From Pseudevernia furfuracea (taxonomy: Eukaryota > Ascomycota > Lecanoromycetes > Lecanorales > Parmeliaceae): a stretch of DNA of 64,000 nucleotides. The DNA lies in the NCBI GenBank assembly GCA_022315425.1, contig JAIUPT010000028.1, positions 372,001 to 436,000 on the forward strand. The letters run 5' to 3'. Positions 1 through 10,272 of this stretch are shown in pieces; within the stretch, counting starts at the first letter, position 1, and each line of letters begins with the position of its first letter. The notes beneath the pieces were generated by a model. It saw only the letters and a program-made list of their open reading frames with translations. It did no database searches and had not been told where the DNA came from. Both the position numbers and the translations under genes were made by a program.

Positions 1-129
1 CTCCTGGCCGTGATCGCGGGGAGGTTACGGGAGTTGGGGAATGGGGGGTTGAATCCCGTTAGTGGGTATTTCCATGATCATTTGTTTTGTGGCGGAGGGG
101 AGGGAGGGGGAGGCGGGTGGGGGCGTTGA
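1..129 (+). CDS. possible 3' end of a gene entering from the left
   Basis: Frame 1 is open from the first base to a TGA at 127-129 and would encode about 42 residues ending in a run of glycines and tryptophans. The first half (LLAVIAGRLRELGNGG) looks protein-like; the rest is driven by G-rich low-complexity DNA. It may be the tail of a gene whose body lies outside the window, or chance. No domain can be recognised. Confidence 0.2.
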   Translation, partial: LLAVIAGRLRELGNGGLNPVSGYFHDHLFCGGGEGGGGGWGR

Positions 130-497
130 GGGGGTTTGGCGGGGGAGGCGAGGGAGAGGCGGAAGGGGGGTGGGATGTGAGGCTCATTGAAAAACGTGTA
201 GGGCTAGGGCGGAGGGGGGGGTCTAAGTAAGTGGATGCGAGCTGTGCGGTCAATATTGGCTAAGATAATATCAATTCTGTGTGCAGCATGTTTTTTTGCA
301 CCAATTCCGTCTATGGCGACATTGCATCATCGAAAAGTTTCCATCCCCAGCTTCGAGTCTCCAATCTTTGCAGTAAAGCTTCAAAGTAAACAAATCAAAA
401 GCTGTCAGCCTTCATGTCACCCTTGCCGGTATATCCGTGAAGCTGGCAAATGCTGTTCAATGCTCCTGATCTTCGCCGATTCCTTCTCAACCTATGC

Positions 498-1368
498 CTA
501 GGTTTGATGTCCGGTTTTTGGACCGAACCACGACTCGCCGGGGTAGAAAACCATGGAGTACTCCAGCCAATCGTCATGACGAGCAAGGTGATGGAAATCA
601 GGTTTAGACCTGTAGTCTGTGAACTTCAAGTCGGCGAAGAGGGTCCTTTCCGGGTTTTCTCCATCTACCCTGAAGAGAGGCGCTTTTCGTGGATCCTTGA
701 AGTAATGGCGTTGCCCGATCCTCCACAACGACTCGGCGATTTCGGGAATGTACACCACGGTAGCCTGGTCCGAAAGCTTCTCATGGATACGATCCATGAA
801 CACCTTATCCTGCCTGCAGCACTTGGATCTGAAGCGTATGTGCAAATGCCGGATGTTTCTTCGGCCGATGTCACCGATGTTGTGAAGCCACAAGAGAATG
901 GCGAGGAAACAGCCACCATGTTCGACGAAGAGCACGAAGCAGTGGTGTTGGTAAAAGAGAGCGAGACCCTCGGCGCGCGTTTGAATGCTGGCACGAAAGA
1001 GACTGGAATGGACCATTATGTTCTCGAAACCGTCAAAACAAGCAGTTCCCTCGGTGTGTCCTCTGATCGGGAGGTTGCCACCTCTAGAGAAGATTGAGTT
1101 CTGCCAGGTAGCAACTAGCTTGTAGATCTCGTTGCGAAGTTCAGGTGGAAGTTTCTGGAACGGAAAGGGACTGCTTGGCTAATCAGTAGGTGTCTAGGGT
1201 TTGTCAAAGCGTCGCTGAGCGGTATACTGACTGATGCTCGTCATGAACGGTCAAGCGCGAAGCCATCTTTTCTTTGTTGCCCGAGTAGGGAAGACGGCGT
1301 AGAAGGAGCAGACGCTTGAGCTCAGCCTTTTTCTGCTTCATGTAGTCGTCTCCATGAACCCACGGCAT
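498..1368 (-). CDS. SAP-like / F-box-like hypothetical protein
   Basis: Two exons (1228-1368, 498-1178) around a 49-nt intron (GTATAC...TTAG) give 273 residues. The start at 1368 opens a SAP-like helix pair (residues 8-40, with the L-P-x-S-G-N-K signature typical of such repeats). Exon 2 carries an F-box-like core, KLPPELRNEIYKLVATWQ, then a region of the kind found in large ascomycete families that begin with this short motif. No catalytic motif is visible, and the role (perhaps substrate recognition in an SCF ligase) is inference. A further intron, 1375-1428 (GTGAGT donor, CTGAC branch site, TTCTAG acceptor), lies just upstream of the ATG, suggesting a spliced 5' leader. The acceptor of intron 1 could lie 8 nt further on, but that choice breaks the frame. 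Confidence 0.7.
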
Positions 1369-3796
1369 AATGGCCTAGAAAAGTAAAGTTGTCAGACACT
1401 TGATGCATTCAGCCCAATGAATACTCACAAGCTATTAAAGTATCCTTAGCTGCAGACCAGGTCGGACAGGACAGGAGTTTCGCTTGGTGCAGAAATATGT
1501 AAGCTGGAAGGCCAAATATATAGTTGGTTATCCTCAAGACTTAGAGGCGATTGGTGAATGCCGAGAATGAATTCTGAAAAGTGGAGTAAACAGTAAACGC
1601 AGCGAAGTGAATATCGAAGAGTGGTCGGAGAATAACTGTTAAAGACCTGTTTGCTGCAAATTAAGCGCTGGAAAATGTGAAACGGAATTCACAGAAAAAT
1701 TTAAGTGAGCCGATTTGCTTTGCACTATCGAAGAGTGATATAAGATATCAAGATACCTCAAAGACAACGAGAAGAGGTAAACGGCTTATGCACAGCTGTA
1801 TATGGTCTGGCGTGTATAGCTAGTAGCTGCTAAGGAGTTCGTGAGAGTAATGAGAAAGAGGGAGACTTGAAGATCAGTTGCGTTGGAGGATGTTCTGATT
1901 TTGATTTTATGGCTTCTGTGTCATCAAAAAAAGTGAGGACAACTATGTATGTCGAAAGATCAACTCGAATAGATGGGGTATGCACTACGTGTAGATGCAC
2001 ATGACACCGGAAAATAGCCTCGTGGTTGGGAGAGAACAGAAGCCTTGTGCTCGTCTACTTCTCAGCAGTAAGAATTACAAGGACCAAAGTGAAACATTCC
2101 TTCAGGCACTGGCTGCGTCATAGGTATCACTATGATCTTTTGATTATCACTTTCAAACCTCATTGAGATTCGTGCGCAGGTTAGAAAGTGTTCATCAGTA
2201 GTACCCCAAGGTGAGTCAAGAAGCATGACAAGATGGACCAAGAGGCGCCCAAGACGAATATGACACGAATTTCTCAGGTCCAGTGTGTTGAGCAGACTCC
2301 GGTGAGACCAATCTTGGATGCTGGCTTCTTACTCTCGGTAAATGATGATGATCAGGATGGATAGATTGGGTGTCGGTTTCATCTTCTCCGTCTGTCCGAG
2401 AGGTGTAGCGAAAGGGTTTGGTACTCGTGACCCCACTCGGCGCCCAGGCTCCAAGAGCGTGCCTGAATGATATCGTGGCTACAAAGTATAGCAGACTCAT
2501 GAAGTGGCTTCCACGCGTGTACCTCTTACCACGTTTGAGCCAAGGCAAATTTTGCTAGAATAGGGAAGGGCAAAACGTTGATTAGGCAAATAAAGTAATT
2601 ATGTTGCAAGAATTGAGAGACAGGTTGATGAAAAGTCGTAGAGTCCAGACGCAGCCCCTTTCCTCGATGCTCGGAATCAGTGAGGGAAAAAAAAAAAGAG
2701 CAAATGGGCCGAAGGTTCTGCTTAGCGTTGTTCGGCAGAAGCCTTCCCCGCGCATGGTCCGTTTCATCTGCCTCCTTAAACCTGGCACATTTGATCAATT
2801 AGTACTCCGTACTCCGTAGTAGTCTATCATCATTGGTGCCAAGCCACAGAACATGAAAATTCAAAATTCAAAATTTATTTACCCATTACTATTAGGTATC
2901 ACTTCTCTTGTACTGTAAAGTAATTTAAATCCCTTACTCGTATCCCTTAGTTGCAGTCCCGGTCAAAGACCAGTCAATGGAAGGAGGCTTGGAGAAGACT
3001 TTTAATGTTCATGAATCCAGAAATCGTACCAAAAAGTCATCTTCTTCATGCTTTCAACTTCCACGATTAGCTTCAGATAATGCATCTGAGCATCATCCTA
3101 CCGACAGTGCTACATACTACTGCCATGGCCCCTGACTTCGGCAGTGCTTCTACAATCCTTGCAAGTGCAGTATCACAATCGATCATTTCCACGTAACCGG
3201 TTAGAAAGACTAAAGGGAACGTGCATCCCGGTGATGCCGCTGCAGAGCTAACGTCTTATTGGGCTCTCCCCTCCATTTAGCCCTTCTTAGTAACCCTGAC
3301 TGGGCGTTTTTCTACTCTACTCGAGAAAGAACGCTCATCCAATTCAACCCACTGAGGGAAAAGCACTTTCGGTCACCATCATGCCCCTGTCGAGGGATTT
3401 GGGGGGCGACGTGGGTGCGTCCTGCCTTCCTCTCCTTCCATTCTCTTTCCTTTTCTCCACGCCCTCACACAGCGTTGTTATTTCACTTGCACAACAGTTT
3501 TCACTTGCACACATTGACAGCTGCACCAGCCGCCGCTCGTGCCGCTGTCCACTCTCCTGGGAATCTGTGCCTCCCGTACCTGCATTTCCCGCTCCTGGGG
3601 TAAAACAAGCGACGGCTTAATACGGTATCCTTCACGCGGCCGCTCTGACAATCGAAGCTGGCCATTTGTGTGCGGTGCTTATCAACATCATTCTACAATA
3701 TCTGGAGTACAGCTTCAGTGGAAACAGTAGGGCCAGTTTCTCAACGGTGGCCTTGCATTGAGGCGCTCCAATCGTTGCCCAAGCCTAGTCTTCAGC
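1369..3796. other. intergenic region, no gene seen
   Basis: About 2.4 kb between divergent genes. Only short shadow-like open frames are present. It contains the putative 5'-leader intron of the left gene (1375-1428), an A-rich run near 2690, a TACTCCGTA double motif at 2803-2818 and pyrimidine-rich sequence from 3260 that fits a promoter and leader for the DENN gene. Confidence 0.5.
2803..2818. repeat. TACTCCGTA double motif
   Basis: Two overlapping TACTCCGT units. The same motif occurs at 40165-40182 (two units) and at 46836-46848 (one and a half), always between genes. Confidence 0.6.
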
Positions 3797-6700
3797 ATGG
3801 GCCCTTCACTCAGAGACACCTTCTCCCCACGTCCTCGAACTCGGAACGGGGACCCAGGGAGACCTACCACACGCGACCATGGCGAACACTCTCTCATGAT
3901 CCCAAGTCGAACCTCATCCCTCCACTCCCGTATCACACAGCCCATACCGTCGACGCTCAACATCAAGCCGAATCAGCGGGCGCCCAAGACTCTCACCCAT
4001 GCTTATATGGTATGTGGAGTGGGGCGAGAACCATCGCAATGGGTAAAAGCACCACCGCTAGCTCAGGGAAGGATTGGACATATGAAGGGTGCAGTCGCCC
4101 AATTCTGGCTACCAGAGATTTTGGGAAGTAGCCCAAGACTGGAGCAGGACAATGAGAACGCACGCGCTCTATATGCTGCTATGAGGGTGAGCCATGGCAT
4201 CCGCTTTCATTTCGCTGTGGGATAACACAACTAACATGGATAGGCTTGCTTCCCCCACGACGTTGAGATTTGCACTGGCCGAAGCCAACCACACTGTGTA
4301 CACCACTCCTTCGTCCTCCAACAAGACTCATCACACACCCTCTATGGCATTGCCTTGCGAGTATGGTCGAGAGCAGACGAAAAGCGTGCTGATACGATTC
4401 GTGACCTGCGAAGAAAAGCAGAGCCTGACTACTATGAATCTTCGGACGAGACCTACTGGATCCCATACTGTTTGAGCTTTCTGTCCAGGTATCCTCTATA
4501 CGACCTACTAGGGGACTACCTTCGAGGAATGTGGATCCACTGGAACAAAGCTACCAACCTGTTCCACGCCGAGGAAGTTTCGCGCATACTCAGCTTCCCA
4601 GCCCCAAGATTGAACGACCTTGTGAGGATAGATATGAAAGACTACGCTCTGTGCTACCAATTCCCCTCGTCGCCCACCGGCTTCCAAAACTTCGGCATGT
4701 GGCCATTATTTACTTGTCTCTCCATCCCCAATATCGTCGGCGTCATCGAAGCTGCAGTATCAGCAACCCGAAGGATTATCTTCGTCAGTCACTACCCTGC
4801 AATGCTCACTGTCGCAACCGAGACTGTTCGCCATTGCATTCGTGTTTACGAATGGAGCGGGTTATACGTACCAGTCGTTCATGCTCGACATGCAAAGGAA
4901 CTTGTGCAAGAGCCCGGACCATACATGCTAGGTATAACAGCAGAATGTCGAAGCCTCTTCACAGCGCCCTCGGACGCTCTTGTTATTGACTTGGACCGCA
5001 ACTACGTTATGACCTCAGCACCTCCCACTGTCTTGACGTCCGGCCAGAGAGCCAAGATGATTTCCCGGTTGACGAACGCTCTAAGCGGTGATGTTGCGCC
5101 TGCTGGTGTTCCCACCCATCTGCGATCCGCTTATGGCGGTGGCAAATTGATACCAGCTGGTCAGATAATTGTCATGAGAGGAGAAGTGGAGAGCGTAGAG
5201 AACCCGCCCTGGTGGAACCAAGATAGCGTCATGGGCGTAATGGACCATGTTTGCGAGAAGCTGGTAAGTCGAAAAGTAGCTTACGAAAGACCGACGGCAT
5301 ACTGATGGATTATTGCAGGGCCGCAACACTGGTATGAAAGCTATCTTCGGTAACTCGGTCAAGAAACCATTGATGACGAAGGTCTCCATGCGCCACCTCA
5401 ATGAGATTGTCCGAGAACGCAATCAATACTCTAGAGATGCCATGGAAGCATGGCAAGATTTTATCAACCTCAAGGGCAGAATGGATGGCGAGCTTACCAA
5501 AGTCACTAAGAGGAACAACTTCCTCGTGGATGAGCTTGAAAGTTGGAAACAACAGGTACGAGTCTCCCCAAAAAAAGATTCGCGACCTTGTATTAACAAA
5601 ATTGGTAGTTCCTCAAATTCCAAGCTTTCGCCGAACAGCTTACCAAAGAGACACAAGAGCTCAAAGTCAAGATCGAGACTCACAAACGCGAAAATCGCCG
5701 CCTCACATCGCTCATCGAGCAACATAAAGATGACGCTGCTCGCCTCACACAGCGCCTCAACAGCACGGAGAAGCAACGCGATGATGCCCTCGAAGCGCTT
5801 GTCCTCCAGCAAGACATCGCCGAAGAGCTCGAGCGAGAGCGCAAGCGTAACAAGAAAGAGCTCTCCGCTCTCCAGCACACAAACACGACCATTGGCCGCC
5901 AACGCGATGAGTCCCGACGTGTGGTTCTCCACCTCCGCAGCCTCATTGACGGGCAGACTCACCACATGGAGCATATCGTGCGCTCTCTCAACGACACTCC
6001 CGAACTCAGCAACTACATCCAAGAAGGCTACGAAGACATGCCTGAGGATGTCGAAGACCATGAATCCGTCACAAGCAGCGAGGCCGCCCAACGGGATCCA
6101 AATTTGCTCGATGAGTCTCGCCGTTCAATCTCTCGTACAAGTACCATTGATGGTACCAAGATCGATGACGAGAAAGTCACTCCAGAAATGGAATCCCATT
6201 TCTTCTCCCCACTAACCAGCAATACACGCGGTAATCGTCTCAGCATGTCTGATATTGCCGATCGTCATCTTCGAGACAAGACTGATGCCATTGCTTACAT
6301 CATCCGCAATATCAGCGATCAATGCGCTGCTGCAGTTGAAGGTCTCCACCTTGCACACGATGCTGAGAATGAAGATGAGGACCCCGTCGAGCCCGCAGTT
6401 CAGTCTGGCAAGACCGACATGGGCCACAAGCACACCCAATCCGACGGAGACGTAAGCATGCACACTGATGTCAGCCAACTCGGAGCCAATGACGACTCAG
6501 CCGACCACGACAGTGGTCATGGCGAGTCCACTGGATTCCTCACCCCAAACAACGAAAACGGCCGCAGCCGAAGCCGAAACTCCAGCATCCCTCCAACACC
6601 GGATCTCGTCGGTGGTCATGAGGCAAGGAGCAGCACCAGTATGAGCGGATACAGTAACAGCACCGCACAAACTGGCCCAGGAAGGGATAGCATGCAACCA

Positions 6701-6847
6701 TATCTACAGGAAAAGAACCACGGAGTCAAGATCCTCGATACGGATGACCCCGTGCATGACAGTGGTGCAGATGTTGGACAGAACGAGAATATCAAGAAGC
6801 GAGTCAGCGATGTGAGACCTGTGACCGCTAGGATAGTGCCCTCGTGA
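3797..6847 (+). CDS. DENN (AEX-3) domain protein, putative Rab GEF
   Basis: Four exons (3797-4186, 4244-5263, 5319-5555, 5609-6847), all joined in phase 0, give 961 residues. DENN proteins act mostly as guanine-nucleotide exchange factors for Rab GTPases in membrane traffic. The region around residues 70-160 fits the upstream DENN part, with GREPSQWVKAP and FWLPEILGSSPRLEQD. A central DENN core follows (TYWIPYCLSFLSRYPLYD, FHAEEVSRILSFPAPR, IVGVIEAAVSATRRIIFVSH, ECRSLFTAPSDALVIDLD), then a downstream DENN part. Exons 3-4 encode a coiled coil rich in E/K/R/Q, and the C-terminus is a Ser/Asp-rich low-complexity tail. Intron 1 (4187-4243) has a CTAAC branch site. The ATG at 3797 is the first in frame. 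The core is very like hypothetical DENN proteins conserved across Pezizomycotina; the partner Rab cannot be told. Confidence 0.88.
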
Positions 6848-7502
6848 TTCTCGAAAGTCTGAGATATTCTGGAATATCATGACGGTTCTTGTCACATTTG
6901 CTGCTGCTCGATTTTGTTCAAAAGATCTGTGTTCTTGCCTGGGAGTCAATCTTCGATATGAGTACATTCTACTGCTACTATGTAATTGCTGGCATCTGTC
7001 TTTGTATATACCTCTTTGCAATTTTCCTGTAATTAAATGCCATCATTTGTGCCACAGTCCCTGCTCAGTGTTTCCACCTCAAGATGCTTCCAGCAAGCTC
7101 AGAGTACTGGTGCATACAAGTCCGTTTGCACTTGACTTCTCTTAACCGAAAACCCCCAAAGCCCCCGACTGCTCTGGGTCGATCGAAGGGCTTGCTCGGG
7201 ATGCAATCTAGGCACGCTACGTTCACGCGCGCACTAGTACGCTGATGGGTTTCATTTTAATTTTTTTCTTCAAATGGAGCTGCTGCGTTCAAGATGCTGT
7301 ATATCCTATGGTCGCAAGGTAATCTACGTACAGAGAAAAGAAGGGAAGCTACGGTAACGCAACAATACCATGGTAAGAACAGACGCACGAGCGCCTTCAA
7401 AATTTCCTCGCGGAAAAAAAAGAAAAGAGCAGAGCAGCGTGGGATATGGTGCAATATCCAGGACGGTGCGACTTGACCAAGGTAGGTGAGTAAGGCAAAG
7501 AG
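6848..7502. other. convergent intergenic spacer
   Basis: About 650 bp between the 3' ends of the DENN gene and EME1. It holds T-rich and A-rich stretches compatible with two 3' UTRs. No ORF with recognisable content. Confidence 0.5.
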
Positions 7503-9492
7503 TCAAACATCAGTAGACGCCGGGTCCGTCGTCATAAACACTTTGTACAGCCTCCTACTGATCGCGGGGCCGATTTTGCGATCGGTGAGTGCGCCGTTGC
7601 GGTTCGCTGATTTCTGGTTTACATCAATATCAGTCAGCTTTCTGCTTTGCATCCATGCATGCATGAAATCCGGGGGATGGATTTACCTGCAAATCCTCCA
7701 GCACAAGCGGACCGTGTTTGCGGAACGCCTTGACGAGAGCGATGACGCTTGGGTACTCGGACGCGATGCCGTAGGCAATGGGCGGGGTGACGCGGACGAC
7801 TTCCTGGAGCATCTTGACAAAGGTGTCGTCTTTGTCCTCGCCGGTTTTGACTTGGCCGGATTCCATGCAGAAGGAGGTTTCGAGGTTCATACGTTGCATC
7901 CTGCGCTATGTTTAGCGGGTTGTACATGTGTTGTGATGTGATGTGATGAAGAGAGCAAGGGTTAGGTGAGGAAGAGGGGAGTACCGGTATGGTATGGTGG
8001 AAATATGCTGCGTGAAATTCGCCACCCATTCTGCCGTCTCGACGGAGGTCATTGTATGATGCACTAAGCACCCATTCATGACTTGTAATCGTAATAGCGC
8101 GTCTTCGATCATGTCCTCGTCCACAACCTCCACTTGGGCATTCTTGCGTCTGGATTGACCTCCTGCGGGAGCTTCATCGGCTTGAGCTTGGCTGAGGACT
8201 TTGGCTTGATATGCTCGATTCTCTGCCGTGCGGTTCTTCCGCATCCATATTTGTAGACCTTCGATCAAGTAGATTGGTATGCAATCGTCGTAGGCGCTCT
8301 TCAATTTCGTAACGTGCGTCTCGACGTCTTGGTCTTCGTGTTGCACCATAGCCAATGCCACGAACTCTTTCGCAGACATTATACACATGACGTGCTTCTC
8401 GTTTTCGATATGCATATACTCCAATGGCTCCCAGTGGTCCAGCTCAGGGTTCCATTTCGCTTTCATCTTTCGCCTCCACCTAATCACGTTGGGTATCGGG
8501 CTCTGGTACAAAGTTGCATCAACACCGAGATTCTTGAGGAACTGTCGAACCTGGATGTCCACACTTTGGCCGTCCATCGATGCAGGTAGATGCACGATCA
8601 TCTCCGGTGTTGAGTCTTTCTTGTCCAGCTTCGATTTATTGACTTCGGCAAGGTCTGCTGCTATGCGCTTTTCTTTCGCTTTCTCCTCCTTCTCGAGCCG
8701 CTTCTTCTCCTTGTCCTCTTCTTTCTCTTTCTCCTTCTGCTGTTTTTTTGTCTCTTTTTCTCTCTCTTTCTCGCGCGCCTTGGCAGCTTTCTCTCCATCG
8801 GTGAGCTTGGGTTTTCTCGACGTTCTAGCGGGCTTCGTTTGGGTTTCTTTTCCATCCTCTGGCCCGGTTGAGTTTCGGTTATCTACCGAGCCTATTGCTC
8901 GGGCCTTGGCCTTATCAACTTTATCACCCGAAGGTTTGCGGGTATTGGAAGACTTCCGGCGCGGGGGAGACTGGGATAGAGTCGCAAGCAGTGCTGTAGT
9001 CCGTTCAGATAGTGCTGAAGCACCATTGGTGGCACGCAGTGAAGCGGAGAATATGTCATCCGGGAGACTTTCGTCTGAGTCGTCGCCATGCGTTGACAAG
9101 GCGTCGATTGCCCTCCTTTTCGCACGAGAAGCCGTTGTCTCGGCGTGGGCTGAGGATGTGAATACAATCGGATCCGATCCCTCGATCACCTTCCAACCGT
9201 GTTTATCCTGCGCTTTGCTCGTGAGATCGCTCTTCTTTGTTATCATGGGCTTCCTCGATATGTGTAGGTTCGGGAGCGACTCGTCATCAGGTGGTGGACT
9301 TATTTTCCTCCTCTTAGACGCACTCTCTGCCCAGTTGTCGTTGAGGTGTACGGTGGTGTCAAAATCATCAGAGAGATAGAGAAAGTCACCCTTGGCTGCG
9401 ATGGTCTTTGCGATCGGTTTGGCAACGCTCGGAGCGCGCAACGGCGCCTCGTCTTCGGAGCTGAGAAGATCGATGACTTCCCCGGAAGGCAT
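7503..9492 (-). CDS. EME1: Eme1/Mms4 subunit of the Mus81 structure-specific endonuclease
   Basis: Three exons (7985-9492, 7687-7900, 7503-7613), introns of 84 and 73 nt, 610 residues. Eme1 (Mms4 in yeast) is the non-catalytic partner of Mus81; together they cut Holliday junctions and stalled forks in the nucleus. The C-terminal half is the ERCC4-like fold: a VIRWRRKMKAKWNPEL block, PIYLIEGLQIWMRKNR (the catalytic ERKxxxD of Mus81 is absent, as expected for Eme1), ETAEWVANFTQHISTIPYR, then a tandem HhH-like end containing NGALTDRKIGPAISRRLYKV. The N-terminus is disordered and has VIDLLSSEDE at residues 6-15, a good SUMO-interacting motif, and residues of about 220-280 form a long E/K/R helix. 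The 73-nt intron ends GATGTAAACCAG. The first in-frame ATG is at 9492. Confidence 0.9.
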
Positions 9493-10272
9493 TGTGGAGA
9501 GCTCTCTTTGTGTGCTTGTAGTCTACTGGGTGCATTCTCCAAGAAAAGTGAAGGCGAAGCCGCAAGTGCGCTCTGAATGTCTGTTTACCTTGGTTGCCTG
9601 ACCAGTCGTCCTTTCCTCATTCACTCGAAGCAAGTCGCCCTCAGCCCTACAACACTGATGCTCCAATTGCGCATGAGCTACAAGAAAATGAAGCAAAAGT
9701 GTTGGAATGTATGACAGCTATGAGGTCTTGTATTGGGTGGCTAATAGAACGACTCTATTGCATGACTATGTAGAATACATGTTGTTGATTAGGAAGAAGA
9801 GAAGGAGAAGGATAGACAAGAGTCGCCCACTAGCGCCACGCTAAAAAGCACGCTAGTGCGGGCGGAACGGCCTATGATTGGCTGAATTCCATCAAAAAGC
9901 AAAGAGAGGAAGAAAGGAAGAACAAGCAAAATAGATCAGCTTTAGGAACAATCAAAGCAAAGCCGCAGAGACTGAGGCTCGAGGTGCCCTCAAACTGTTT
10001 CGCGCGACGTGACAGCATCTCGATTACTCTAGCGCCGGCAAGTTACGGCAACCCATTAGTCCCATACTGACAGAGGGTCCAACCAATCAAAAATCGATTT
10101 TCGATTTTCGATTTGACAACCTATGATGAACCGCCTAGATGTTATGGAAAGCAGGCTTGCCTCACAGCGAAAGGCGTTGAGCACAAATACTGTCAAGTGA
10201 TACCACAAATAGACTCCAAAAACGCGCCAACGCAGTGTCTATTCTAGCTCAAAAGGATTCAAATTAAGCTAG
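9493..10272. other. intergenic spacer
   Basis: About 780 bp between the EME1 start and the lyase stop. AT-rich, with a tripled TCGATTTT-type stretch near 10096-10113. No gene or RNA seen. Confidence 0.5.

Noticed and set aside
8387..9379. 330-residue plus-strand frame, Ser/Phe-rich
   Set aside because: It is the antisense shadow of the charged EME1 region, which has clear family motifs on the other strand.
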